Of a stretch of DNA of 64,000 nucleotides, positions 10,901-23,064 are shown one piece after another. This DNA is from Neodontobutis hainanensis (Eukaryota > Chordata > Actinopteri > Gobiiformes > Odontobutidae), in the NCBI GenBank assembly GCA_024349245.1, contig JALDNG010000022.1, forward strand, positions 1,568,001 through 1,632,000, given 5' to 3'. How positions within the stretch are numbered: position 1 is the stretch's first letter; the number at the start of each line of letters is the position of its first letter. The notes beneath the pieces were generated by a model. It worked only from the letters and a program-made list of their open reading frames with translations, ran no database searches and had not been told where the DNA came from. A program made the position numbers and the translations under genes.

Positions 10901-13900
10901 ACAGGTGAGTCTGAATCAAAAAAATCTGGTTTCGACCTGGTTCATTCCTACATTTAATCCTAGTTTAGTCTTGGTCAGTCTTGATTTTGTCATTTAATCT
11001 TTGCTCGCTAGCTCCTGCTTTAATTAATGGAAGTTAGTCCAAAACCTTGTATTTTGTTATGTTTTCTATAACAAAAAAAACTGTCAAAATATAGCATTCA
11101 GATATTGCAGCTCATATTGTTATTACTATATTTAAAATAGTTACTGCAAATTGCATGTTTTACTAATATTGTGCAGCCCTATTATGCATGTTTAGATGTG
11201 ACTCTATTTCCAAAAAGTACTCAGCAGCTCATATTTTGACCAGGAAAAAGAAATGGTCAGACATCAAACCTGTCCTAAAGTCTGCACTGGCTTTCAGTTC
11301 TTATTAAATTAATAAAAAAAAAAAATATTTTAACAGCCTAGAAACCCCTAATGACCCTGCTCCTATCCACTATACCAACTACCAAGTTATGCTTTTCCAC
11401 ATAACGTTCACACTTCACATTCACAGAGCTTTAAATACAGTTGTGATGCAGCCAAATAAGTAAGTGGCATCAGTTTAAACGGTGTAATCTATTGCAGAGT
11501 TATGTACTTCTTCATAATCTTGAAGACAATTTAATGTTTTCTCTGAACGTTTACTCTGTTTCTAATATACACATAGTGGAATAGAGAGATTGATTGATTG
11601 TACAGGTACTGTATAAGCTGTTTGTATACTGATATTGCCCATTCATATGCATAAATATACCTGTACAAAAAAATAAAAATATAAACTACTTCAAATTATC
11701 TAGAATATTTCACCAAAAAATGTTTTAATGGGTCCTCAACATGAAAATGGAATAATGTTCTTATAATGCATCTCATAACAACACATTAATTCAAATTGTC
11801 ACATCATACATAAAAAGGTCACATGACAGTCCTACATTGGGTGCAACTCCAGAAAAGTTACAGGGTGTTGCTTTAATTCAATGAAGAAATAGTGACAATG
11901 TATTGAATGAGATGTTCAATGTTATTGTGCTCCAGATGTGTGAACCGGCAGACAAGTCTTGGTGCTACTCCCTTGTATCTGGCTTGTCAGGAGGGGCACC
12001 AGGCTTCTGTGGAGTACTTGGTTAAAGACTGTAGCGCTGACGTCCACCTGAGGGCCCATGATGGCATGAGCTGCCTGCACGCTGCCGCTCATATGGGACA
12101 CCAGGCTGTGGTGCTGTGGCTGGTCAGTAGAGATACTCCTGTAACATTATAATGTCTTTCCCAGTGTCACTCACCACAGACTCATGTTTCATGATGGCCT
12201 TAAAACTTCAGGTGACCTGCACTGATGTGAGCCTGTCCTGTCAGGACAAAGAGGGTGCTACTGCTCTGCATTTTGCTGCCAGCAGGGGACACTATTGTAT
12301 CTTGGAGAGGCTGCTCCACATGGGTTCAAAGGTTATCAAAGATTACTGGGGAGGAACTCCACTGCATGATGCTGCAGAGAATGGAGAGCTGGAGGTAGAC
12401 ATTTGTAGCACAGATCGAAAGCAACACTATGTAACCTTTCGCCCCCAAATATGGAGCCCAAAAATCATTACACCAGTAGTGTAGTGATTGTTCTTTGACA
12501 TAATACAAGACAAACTCTGCAGGTCTTACTCTTGAGAACATATATGTAGAAACAAAACACATGACTTCAACACAAATTTACATTACAAGTGGGACATTTT
12601 AAGGATATTTATAAGTTAACAACCCAGGTTTTGCCACAGTATTTGTCAGTTTTAGCATTCATGTTTGTTTTTTTAAAGGCCAAAAAGTTACATAGTTTTG
12701 TTTCAACTTATGGTTTAAAACATGTTACTGACACTTCTCTTATCTGTTCTCTCAGTGCTGTAAAATCCTGATGGCCAAACACGCTAATCCCTCAGAGAAG
12801 GACATTGATGGCTTTACAGCAGGAGACCTGGCAGAATACAACGGCCACAGCGAATGTGCCAGATATCTCCGTGCCATGGAGAATAATGTAAGCTCTAACT
12901 CTCCAATACGCTGTGTGAGGTGTCCACAGACATCAAAACTTAGATGTAGGATACACTTAACCATTACATTTTTTTTGTAACTCATACTGCTCTTGATTGA
13001 ACCGGCTGATTATGATGGAGTTGATGTTTAATAAGGCATTCCAGATTATGAGACCATGAGTAGTACTGGAGGATCGCCTCTTCTCAAGTTTGCATCCGAG
13101 GGCTCTCTTTGATTAGTTCTTTTGTTCTCTAAGCACGACACTCCTTAATGTGATTAATGAATATTTAAGTGTACTGCTTGTCATGTTAGGGGTCAATACT
13201 GTAAAAAATGGCCTCCTTAGACATACCAAACTGCTCATTCTTAGTTTGGACTGAGATTTCTTTGTTATAATAGGGAATAGGAGATTCTAGTTGACATTGA
13301 TAGTGATATTTGAGTGTGTGTGAATGATTTTTAAAGAGAAAACAGAGAATACTCTTAAGTAAAAAAAAGCCTATTGGGAACACTCTGTCAGTGGGTTTGT
13401 AGAACCTTAAAGCCACACAGCTGTGCACCTTGTAGTTGTTTCACCATATCACACTGCACTCGTCGCCTACAGCCTATACACTGCACATCAGCATAGACAT
13501 ACACAGTAATGAAAGGTGTCTGCCAAAAAGGAAAGCATGAATAAGTTACCAGGGATGAGCATTAATCAACAGGATGATGATAATAGGAAACTCGTGAGGC
13601 GCGGCTGCCGGGCTTCTTTCAAAAATAATCCCCCCTTCAACAATGAGAGCTAATTAGCGACTGTTGCTGCTATTGCTGCTGTGTCTTACGTAGCAGAAGC
13701 TCTGGCTGGCTCCGGCCCTATCAGATACCCCTCTCCAGCGGCTCAGGTAGTAGGCCGAGTGGCTTAGTCCGTTATGAGATCCACAAGCTTAAGTTTCACT
13801 GTTTTCACCATTCTGATGCCTGGAACTGGCAACTCTATCGCTCTGTGGACGTGGAGAGCAGGATGTCACTGGCTTTTGTTTGATTGTGTGTCATGTTTTT

Positions 13901-14263
13901 ATTTTTTATTTTTTTCCAGAGACTTGAAAAGTGCTTGGATTGTCACCTCTGGACACTGTGTTATATGTTTAATATAAAGATGTATTAGGTTTCTTGTGGA
14001 TCTATTAGGTACACGCAGACTAAAGTCATACAATAAAGTCCTTAAAGTAGCAGCTAATTGTTGTAAACCCTGCCAAGAAACTCTTCTATTTGATAAAACA
14101 CCATTTTAATTACATTGCTCAAAGGATGGCACACTTGTGGAGCACTATCTTATCTTAATGACTTGCTTTATTGGTTCTGTGTCAAGTGTCAGATAGTCTA
14201 ATTTCCAGGCATCAACCTAAAAGGATTGGGCCAGTGACCGGAGAGCAGTGTATTTGTCCTTTC

Positions 14264-14340
<77 letters not shown>

Positions 14341-17300
14341 GGTCACTCGTCCAAGGCCGTCACTCCTCTTCTTCCTCATCTTGTATTTCAGAAACAGCTG
14401 CAATCAAATAAACAGTGTCCTGGCACAGGATGTGCTTTTTGCTCTTTGCCCTCGGAGAGAAGATGCTGGGGTATTTTTAGAAAGCTTGGCCCATTCACTG
14501 TGTTACTAGGACAAAGACTAAGTTTCCTGTTTGTGTTCTTTTAGTGACACAAAACCCAGATTAACCTAAATTAGAATGATAGCATTAATTCTGGTCTTTT
14601 TTATTATCAACCAGTATTTTTATTTGTCATTTCCTGCATTAAAAGTCACTGTGTCACCTAGACTTTTCACTCTTACTACTCATCTCAGGTAGCTTCAACC
14701 CTTTGAAACAATGCCTCGTGAACTCATTTCCTTTTTGTTCCAAATGAAAAAAACACTTGGATAAAATGTCTCTTTTCCAGCTGCTTTGACTTCCGCTGAT
14801 ACCTCCCTTTCGTGCTGCAACATGGCAATTGGTTTGTCCATCCATGCATTAGTGACATTACCGGGCCACCCTATCCCAGTCCCTTAATTATTAATGCCAT
14901 TCTCCGATCAGAGTTTATTGTTTATTGCACAGCAGCCCTTGGCCACAGGCGGAGTTGTCAATGATGATGGTGTCAAACGCGTGGTGGGTGTTGTTAAGAT
15001 AGTGTCGTGTTCTCAGAGCGCAGCGGCTTCCTCCAGATACCTGGCTGTGCCGGTGAGCACTGCTGCAGCTCAGTGTGCCCATCCGTCGCATTGGAAACAG
15101 GGACTTTGAGATCAGTAAGTTTTACACTGAAGTTGTGGTTGTGATGATTTGTATGTTTAATCTTTAATTTTAAAAAAAGTGGCTTGCTTTTACGGGAATT
15201 GAGAGACTGAGTGAAGGCTTTGGAATTGCTGTAATAAAGACTGATTTTTGGCCAGCTTTTATTCTTTTTTCTGATTAGTTTTTGGTTCTTGCAGTTAGTT
15301 GTGACTAATATTTCAGCTTGTATCAGACTTATTTTTTCTTTTTGACCCCTGCCACACTATTAGACATAGTGAAGTAGACACATTGTCATTTGTCTTGTGA
15401 ACAGTAGATACAAAAGCTGCTCTTGTATTGTGTCTGTCACCCATTAGCCTCTCAAACATTTATCTGTGCGCAGGAAACCCAAGAGTATTTTAACAGGTGA
15501 GCGGACATGTATTTACACTATGGCAATCTGTGTCTAATGTCTACCTGCTGTGTTCATCCATGTCGTAATTTATCACCAGGAAGGTGAAAGCTTCTTGTGG
15601 AAGCCAGTTGTTTAAATGATTGATTCCAGAGTGCAGAATTACAAGACATGTTTCTTAAATACACAGTACTCCAGAATACTAGAAATCTCTAACGGCTGGG
15701 CCCACAGGGACCACAGATTACTAGTGTTGCATGTCTGACAGTGACACAGCAATGAGTAGCTGTTTCCAAACTCTTGGCTCCTAATCTGTTGTGATGGAGT
15801 CTTTGTGGTGCTTGATAGAGAGAGAGTAGATCCAGGCCAAAAGCGGGTTAGGCTATCTATATGTGCGTGATGGGGTTCTGATGAAAACCAAATGCTCTCT
15901 GACCACTGGGTCTAATTAACTCACACACACAAGCAGCAGTCGTTCAGAGCTTTTAGGACATTGAACTGTTACGAGAAGGGTCACAAAGGAATCGGACCCC
16001 CACCCTCCCGTTTTCCCAGCCCCTGTTTAGCTGTTTATGGATTGCACAATTTCTGGGAAGTTTATTTGTGCGCCTGAGCAGTGTCACAGCATATTTGGGG
16101 CTGTTTGACTTCAAAGTGCCGTGCAAGAGGAAATGGCAGAGACCACCTCGTGGACACAAAGCAATACAGCATGCAGCAGCATATTAAGGCTGCCTTTGAT
16201 GTTTGGGTTACTAATAATGTCCTCAGAGAGCTGAATTTGATATGCATTCTGCACAGAGTACGTTAGAACAATGCAGGTTCATTAAAGGGGATCTAAATGT
16301 TTCCATGCAGCCTATATCCTCTCATGAGTGGTGTGAAAAATGTGCCTGTGCACTCAGCTGTCTCCGTTGGTTCCTTGTGTTCTTATTTACACTTTTAATC
16401 ATCATTGTCATTTCGCTTTTTACAAATTATTAAGTCAAAAGTTTACATTTTCATTTAGCTGACGCTTTTATCCAAAGCGACTTACAATTACCAGTCTTAT
16501 AGCACTGAAGGCAAGGTGGGTTAAGTGTCTTGCCCAAGGACACAACGACAGTATGAACTGTGGGGAGAGTGAGAATCGAACTGCCTACCTTCAGGTTGAA
16601 GGACAACCGCTCTACCACTGAGCTACTGCCGATCAGACATGAGCATTCCCTCACACCCATGGAAACCTGGAAATCCTGAGAGTAGTTTTCCAGTCATGAA
16701 AGTAACCTGAAAAAGTCTCTTTTATGAGTCTTTCATAAAACCAATGGAAAATTTAAGTTTGGGTTTTGAGCTTCTGCAGTTGCTGTAGTCTATTGGAGTA
16801 GAATTTACAATAATCAGAGGGAAATAATTCCTTGATGGCTACACATGAGTCCTTTGTAATAAAACAAGTTGGAATACTGACTTGCAATTAAAAAAAAAAC
16901 ACTTGAAAAGTCAAAGTTTTTGAATTGTATAAAAAAGACCAGTTTTAGCTTTCACTGGTCATACTGCAGTAACTGACTTTTTAAATCTGATTTTACATTC
17001 GATTATACATTCAGTTATTTACTCTCTTCACATTGTGATGACAATACAATGTAATATATTGTGCAGTCCTAGAAAAGATATATAATGATGATTTTGCAGG
17101 CTGCCTCTGCTGATAAACCAACTGAGATCATTTCTTCAGTGGAGGAGGAAGTGAAGTCAAAGCCAGCTGTTGTGCTCCAGCGCAGCAGGGAGGACTACTA
17201 CGGCTCTCTGAGTAACACATGCAGGGACAGCCACAGCAGTAACACACCCATGGATAGGTTAAAGGTAACACTTCTGCAGCTCTCATTTGTCTCTCATTAA

Positions 17301-20300
17301 TAGAAAAAATAAATTCTTCTCTAATTACTCCAGCAACCTGAGTGTGAGGATTCTCCTCAGGCCCGATACCCTCAGTCACCTCCTGCCCCTCCGACTATTG
17401 GAGTTTTGCTCAATAAGGCCGTGACCAGCAAAATTGAGCAGGTTCAAACCTCACCTGGTGAGGAACTTTTCTCTTAACTCGTTCTGACTAAGCAGAGAAG
17501 CAAACTGTCAGCTAAATTTAATACTCCAGAGAAAACATTTGTGTGTACTTCCTTTTCCATTCTTGACTGCTTATGATTTGTATTTCAGTTATTAAAGGTT
17601 TTAATCAGCCCAAGGCAAATGGGAGTGAGAAAGCTGTCTCTGCTGATAAGACCATCACGCCTAATGCAAGCCTTCTGGGTGAAAAAATACTTCTTGGCAA
17701 CATGCAGTCCATTACAACTCTCAAACAAACTGCTTTATCAGGAGTCTTCAGTGGACAAGCTGTAAGCTCTATGGGCCTGTCTTATTTATACAATATTTCT
17801 GTAATCTGTAATGTTTGCATTTGATAACTTTGATTTCCCTCTTTTCCAGAATAAGATGGTGGTCCTGCCCACAGAGGAGGCCAACCTGTCAGACATCGAC
17901 TATCTGGTGCCCACCCATGATGAAAGAGGCCGTCCCATTGCAGAGTGGAAGAGGCAGGTGATGGTGAGGCAGCTGCAGGCCAGACTGTTAGACGAGGAAG
18001 ACCAGAGGAGGAAGGTAATGTCTCACAGAGTTAAATGATCAATGCTCTTTTACTTCCTCAATATTTATCTAGGTGTAATAAATCTGTTGGAAGTACTTAC
18101 TAACATATATTTTTGCAAAAGAAGGAAGCGAGGTGTTACTCAATGAGGCATAAAAATAGCCACTCAAAAAATTGATGGTGATAATATGCTCATAACACAG
18201 ATCATTTTGGGATATGAGTAATTTGTTTCTACTCAGCTTAAAAATACTAAACAAAAATTTAAATGCAACACTTTTTGCCCCATTTTTCATGAGCTGAACT
18301 CAAAGATCTAAGATTTTTTCTGTGTACACAAAAGGCCTATTCATCTCAAATATTGTTCACAAATCTGTTCAAATCTGTTTTAGTGACCACTTTGTCGAGA
18401 TAATCCAACCACCTCATTCTGATTAGAAAGCATAATTATTGCACAGGTGTGCCTTAGGCTGGCCACAATAAAAGGCCACTCTAAAATGTGCAGTTTCACT
18501 GTATTGGAGGGGATCCGGGGGAGGGGTCCGAAAATTGGTCAGTATCCTTAACATGCTCAATGGGTGACATGTCCGGTGAGTATGCTGGCCATGCAAGAAC
18601 TGGGATGTATTTAGCTTCCAGGAATTGCGTACAGATCCCTGCAACATGGGGTTATGCATTATCATGTTGCAACTTGAGGTTTCTCCATGACGGAGAGATA
18701 CCGTGACGAGATCCTGAGGCCTATTGTTGTTCCATTCATTCACGACCATCACCTGATGTTGCAGCGTGATAATGCAGAACCCATGTTGCAAGGATCTGTA
18801 CACAGTTCCTGGAAGCTAAAAACATCACAGTTCTTGCATGGCCAGCATACACTCCGGACATGTCACCCATTGAGCGTGTTTGGGATGCTCTCGTATACTA
18901 CAGCGTGTTCCAGTTCCTGCCAATATCCAGCAACATCGCACAACCATCGAAGAAAAGTGGATCAACATTCCACAGGCCACAGTCAACAACCTGATCAACT
19001 GTATGTGAGATTTAAGTTTATAGCATGACCACCCATGGTTCAATCTCAATCCGTTGGTATTGTCCCCTGGAAATCAAACTCAAGTCTACAGAGATGGATG
19101 GCTAACCAGGCTATTTTCTTATTTTAGTGTAAAATGATTTGACATAATGTCATAAGAACAAAAACATGTTTCATGTTCATCTCCTTACTGTTTGTCTCTC
19201 CTGTTTTAGGAAAATGGGAACAGATTTGCCAAAGTCAGCTGGAGGTACTCCCAAGCCCACAATGCCATCCTGGGGCCCTCTGGTGAGCTGCTGACTGAGG
19301 ATGACCTCATCTATCTGGAGCAGCAAATTGCCAACGTCTCCATGCAAAGAAATTGTGCAGGCTACGAGCTGGAGCTTGCTCGTTTGGCAGAGGAGCTCAG
19401 ACACATCCTGCCAGCGCCTATAGTGAACATCACAGTCAACACACAGTTCCGAAACGTCCCCGGTCAAGTTCCTCTGCCTGTCTGGTGCGGCCGCATCTCA
19501 GGCATTGTACAGAGCATGTCACTTCTCATGACCAACCTGACTGACCAGCCTTACTGCAAGATGCCCAACACGGAGCTGGTCACAGTGTTCTCTCAGACTT
19601 CAGATAGACGTAACTCCACCAGGGAGAGCAGGGAGAGGATTGAGGATGAGCTCCAACAGTGTGGAGTCTCTGTGAGGAATCTAAAGTCCACTTTTGAGAC
19701 GCAGGACTCTCCCCTGTCTGATAAAACAGAAATGCCTGTCATAGCAAACAACGACACAGTTCCTGAAGCCACTGTATTAAAGAGTCAACCCAAAGTCTAC
19801 AGTCCATCTCCAGAAACAGATCAGAACAGTGACTCTGGTATTGACTATGATGACAATCTGGCAGATGTGCAGGAGACCACCAGCCTCAGGAAGGAGCGTA
19901 TCGTGGTGCTGTTTTTAGGCCACTGGAAGAAGTCTGCCTACACTGTGGCAGTGAAGCTCAAAGATGCAGAGGAGAGGAAGAACAGTGTGGGAAACGTGAG
20001 CATCGACGGCAGAACTGATTTAGGTCGCAGAGGCAGCATTGAGACCACCCAGTCAAAGATGATGAACAGCTCGCTGGGACATTTCTTCCAGCAAAGAAGG
20101 GCCGTCAACAAGATGCTGGGAAACTGGAGAAACATGATCTCCAGCGTCCCATCCAGGCAGATACGCAGGTGACCCTGTTGTTCATACTAGTTTTACTGCT
20201 CATTGAAAGAACACAGTACACACAGTGCTCCTTCGTTCTGCCTTTAGTTTTACTTTTAGCATGCAGAGAGTTACAGTTACAGCCTTCAGTGGCGACATCT

Positions 20301-21823
20301 GTGAACACCTTCTGTAGTTCAGATAATAAGTTTACTAGGGAAATTACAAAACAAAGACAATTTAGTTCACATGTCCCTTCTCCTAAGTCTTTATGCTTCA
20401 TACAAGATTGTGCATTTTTACAGAAGTGCTCAGTTTGTTTTCCTTGGGGTAAGATTGTACAGTCTGGGATTGGTTTCTCCACTCTGGGCTCTGGGCAGGG
20501 TTTGTCAGTCCTGGGCTTTCATAGGAACAGAAGCAGAAAGTAATGGAGGTTATGGCTCCTTACATTGAGTTTTATAGAGCTTTAAATGTTTTCAAGCAAA
20601 TGCACAGACTGCTATTTTGAGGCCATTATACTGAAAATACTGACATAGTGTTCATTTATTTTATTTAACTGTATAGCACCCATTTCATTTTCACCTCTAA
20701 AACCCCTTTACCTCTTAAGAATATGTGGTGGTGTTTTATGGTTTAATGGGATAATATATAAAGCATCATTATGTTCCAAAGATATCCACAGAGAACCACT
20801 GGCTTATAATGCTTTTCTATGACTTAGCTTTTTAAGGGAGTGCTAAACTACTTCTGCCACAAACAAAATTTAATTTGTTTTGCATTTGTTTATTATTATT
20901 TTTCTTTATGATGTTTTCCCAGTTGTCAGCCACTAACTAGAATTATCTCTACTGCTGTTTGCCCCTCTTCGAGTTAGGCTTTTTTCGGGGGCTGTTTTGT
21001 TTTTTTGCCTTTTTGCATTTATGTGATAAGACCTTAGATCGACAGGGTGAGAGTGAGGAGAATAACAGTGGGCAAATGAGCCAAGGGTGACTCAAACCCA
21101 GGTCTCCCAAGTATATGGTATGCACTCTACCAGGTGAGCCACTGAGGTGCATTCCTTCACTCTGACAATAATAGTAAATCCAACAGTAAATCTGAGGCAA
21201 AATTGTCAAATCAATAATCCCTTTATAAACCCTTACTGAGTGGGTGATATCTTTGGGGGTAACCTTCTGTTGTTGTTCCCCTCAGGCTTCACAAGCAGCA
21301 AGCCCTGTACTCCCCAGAGCAGTTCCTGCCCCGAGTGGATGGTGTGCCCATGGAGTACGACAAGCTGACCCTGGACCTCTTTATGCTCGGTTACTTCCAC
21401 ATCTTGGAGTTGGAGCTGCCCGTGGACGAACGCAAGATGAGGCACCTGCTTTGCTTTGAGGTGTTCGACAATGTGGGGAGCTTCCCCTGGGAGACAGTCA
21501 GGGACTTTCACAAGGCCGTCATTCAGGACATCGAGGACGGCAACCGTGAGTGGAAGGACGGCTTCGAGGACATTAAAGTCAAGTTCTTTGGGAACACAGT
21601 GAGTCAGCCTGAAAGCAGCACTACTCCGGGTGTGGTCAAACACACTCTGCCAGAGGTGAGACAGGTCCCTAAGGTCATCGTGCAGACACCTACACCTGAT
21701 GAGGGGATGCTCTGTAAAGGGACGGACATTTCCAGTTTCAGCAATGACGAAATCTGTAAATACATTGACCGCAGTTTTGCTTTTTGGAAGGAGAAGGAGG
21801 CGGAGATTTTTGATTTTGAGTAG
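7994..21823 (+). CDS. espnl: Espin-like protein (complete, 11 exons, 1036 aa)
   Basis: Actin-associated cargo of class III myosins in hair-cell stereocilia (known for the mammalian protein). Exons: 7994-8287, 9367-9557, 11936-12122, 12212-12394, 12756-12887, 17100-17264, 17334-17457, 17589-17761, 17850-18014, 19210-20168, 21286-21823; total 3111 nt. Residues 1-329 (exons 1-5) are ankyrin repeats, for example GATPLYLACQEGHQASVEYL and GGTPLHDAAENGELE. Exons 6-8 are a poorly conserved linker. Exon 9 carries the espin-family block LVPTHDERGRPIAEWKRQV. Exon 10 has ILGPSGELLTEDDLIYLE. Exon 11 ends with TLDLFMLGYFHILELELP and DGFEDIKVKFFG, both diagnostic for ESPNL. Human ESPNL is about 1005 aa, so this is full length. 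The ATG giving MVLHRAIQAARMGD aligns with the mammalian start. Introns 2, 5 and 9 are long and repeat-bearing. A possible poly(A) signal ATTAAA is at 21934. Confidence 0.95.
8849..8965 (+). repeat. Unclassified dispersed repeat, copy 1 (espnl intron 1)
   Basis: This ~117-bp segment aligns with 35532-35655 in crocc2 intron 5. Shared blocks in the same order are GTGCT-ATTTG-AAAG-TGGA, GAACACA-AGAG-GTATTTT, and TGTTATGAAGGCTGCATAAT. Outside the window's copies I do not recognise the family. Confidence 0.6.
9558..11935. other. espnl: espnl intron 2
   Basis: 2.4-kb AT-rich intron. It contains a 34-bp minisatellite (9913-10014 and degenerate copies to about 10140). A short block near 11840-11878 (AGAAAAGTTACAGGGTGTTG) has a related opposite-strand counterpart near 12418-12445 in the next gap (AACACTATGTAACCTTTC). 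Nothing else could be supported. Confidence 0.6.
9913..10140. repeat. 34-bp minisatellite
   Basis: Units start at 9913, 9947 and 9981. The first two are identical, built on CATTATCGGTATTGCAATAG plus TATCCTTATCAAAA; the third differs at a few positions. Degenerate units (ATTATTGTTATCAAAA and variants) extend upstream to about 9850 and downstream to about 10140. Confidence 0.85.
14267..14338. repeat. (CT)36 microsatellite
   Basis: An uninterrupted run of CT dinucleotides 72 bases long, in espnl intron 5. It is likely length-polymorphic. Confidence 0.97.
16451..16633 (-). mobile_element. tRNA-derived SINE (copy A)
   Basis: On the minus strand the head reads GGCAGTAGCTCAGTGGTAGAG (Pol III box A-like) and then GCAGTTCGATTCTCAC (box B-like). 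The body carries GTGTCCTTGGGCAAGACACTT and the tail GTCGCTTTGGATAAAAGCGTC. The same plan recurs at 27735, 32629, 35789 and, with a different tail, 44157. Confidence 0.85.
18215..19030. mobile_element. Tc1-like DNA transposon remnant with internal inverted duplication
   Basis: The + strand near 18690-19000 encodes broken transposase C-terminal sequence: RDEILRPIVVPFIHDHHLM, then LQRDNAEP, then PDMSPIE (or near it), followed by WINIPQATVNNLIN after frameshifts. These are recognisable Tc1/mariner DDE-domain fragments; the downstream D is in the TYSPDMSPIERVWDAL-like stretch. About 124 bp at 18550-18673 is a close reverse complement of 18754-18880, so one part of the transposase was copied in inverted orientation. 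The 5' flank (CACAGGTGTGCCTTAGGCTG near 18444) is typical of this teleost family. No intact open frame remains. It sits in espnl intron 9. Confidence 0.8.
20990..21152 (-). mobile_element. tRNA-derived SINE, second family (espnl intron 10)
   Basis: On the minus strand it begins GCACCTCAGTGGCTCACCTG (box A-like) and continues to GGGAGACCTGGGTTTGAGTC (box B-like). A CT-rich body follows (TTCTCCTCACTCTCACCCTG). A related copy is at 61310-61445 in sned1. Confidence 0.75.
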
Positions 21824-23064
21824 TTTCTTTTTGATATTTTTGTATGGTTTATAAAGAATGATGTTCGGGCTGGGTACCAAAAACATTCCAAACAAGTCTT
21901 ACTGTATCAGTCTTCATCATTGTCTTCAGAAAAATTAAAGTATGCTTTCCACTGAATGCTTAGCCAATGTCTGGCTTTGTTTCCCTTGATATTTGTTCAT
22001 TCAAAGTTTTGTTCTTATTATTGTGTTAGTACTTGATGTATTTTTAGAAGTTTAAAGTTGTTTATGTGGAAAGAACTTTGAGTTATTGTGATAAATCTCA
22101 CGGCCTGATTGGCAATAATAATGAGTATTTCCAAAGTACCCAGCCCTGTTACAAATGCCAGAGTGTACTTGTGTGTTTTGCTGTTGAAGTTTTTCTTCTT
22201 GACAATATGAATGGCAAATACTCCCCAAACAACACAATTATCACAATATAACAAAATAAATAAGGCACCTATAAAGTGTTACATCTCAACAGTATTAATT
22301 GTTGTAAAGAATCTTATTTTTTTCTTGCATTCCCTTTTGCTCCTTTTCTTCCACATATTATGGCAGACCAGATGGATAATTAGCACAGAAGCTCACTTTT
22401 ATAAATGAATAGTGGGGTTTTAAGTGTCTCCATTTGCCCGGCCAGCCCCATTTGAATGTCAGATATGTGCCTGTAACAGCAGCTGCGACCCCCATGCATG
22501 TTGTTTAGAATCGGGCTTCAGCACTGTGTCACTGCCGGGGCTAAAAATAACTCGGGTGAACGACAGGCAGTGACGTGGCAAAAGCTATTTTGCCATGCTG
22601 CGCCACTCCAAGTTGATCTAGTCAGCGGTTCGGCCACAAACTGTTTTCGTGGTGGGACAATGACATGACTTTCAATTCCCTGCTTTTGTGGTGAGTCTTT
22701 TAATGTCACTGAGTCTGTTTGACATTTGTGGGGTTGATATTAAGAGTAGACTTGTCGCTGTGTTGTATATTTGACTAAACGTAAAAAAGACAAACTGACT
22801 TGTATTCACATTTTAGTTGTTAGATTCAAAGACTTTGGTTTAAGAGCCAGTTTTGAGTAATACTTGTGTTTTTTTCTAAGATGTCTTTGTAACAGTAAAG
22901 TTTAAATGCAATAAACATTACATTATATATTTTTCTATTACTACAGTAGTTTTATTGCCTTGTAGTTACACTTTGTAACTAAAAAACCTTTTGTTTTTTC
23001 ACTTGTAGGTAAACTTCCTGACTCTCCTCACTGAAATCCCTCAGGTTTTGATCTACAGTCGATC
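21824..23064. other. espnl-klhl30 intergenic region
   Basis: 1.2 kb. It starts with the espnl 3'UTR (possible ATTAAA at 21934). Near 23009 an AG acceptor (TTTTCACTTGTAG) precedes the klhl30 start by 56 bases, so klhl30 may have an upstream untranslated exon. Around 22400-22640 a more GC-rich stretch (GGCAGTGACGTGGCAAAAGC) could be promoter. No coding sequence is supported. Confidence 0.45.

Larger units (their letters stand above)
12888..17099. other. espnl: espnl intron 5
   Basis: 4.2-kb intron, the longest in the gene. It holds a (CT)36 microsatellite at 14267-14338 and a minus-strand tRNA-derived SINE at 16451-16633. No further exon fits the phase between exons 5 and 6, and none is needed by the family alignment. 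Confidence 0.6.

Noticed and set aside
14248..14544. Open frame across the CT repeat
   Set aside because: The frame is the (CT)36 microsatellite read as Leu-Ser repeats; no splice or family support.
21233..21895. 220-codon minus-strand open frame over espnl exon 11
   Set aside because: Antisense shadow of the conserved espnl C-terminal exon; low-complexity reading with no family resemblance.
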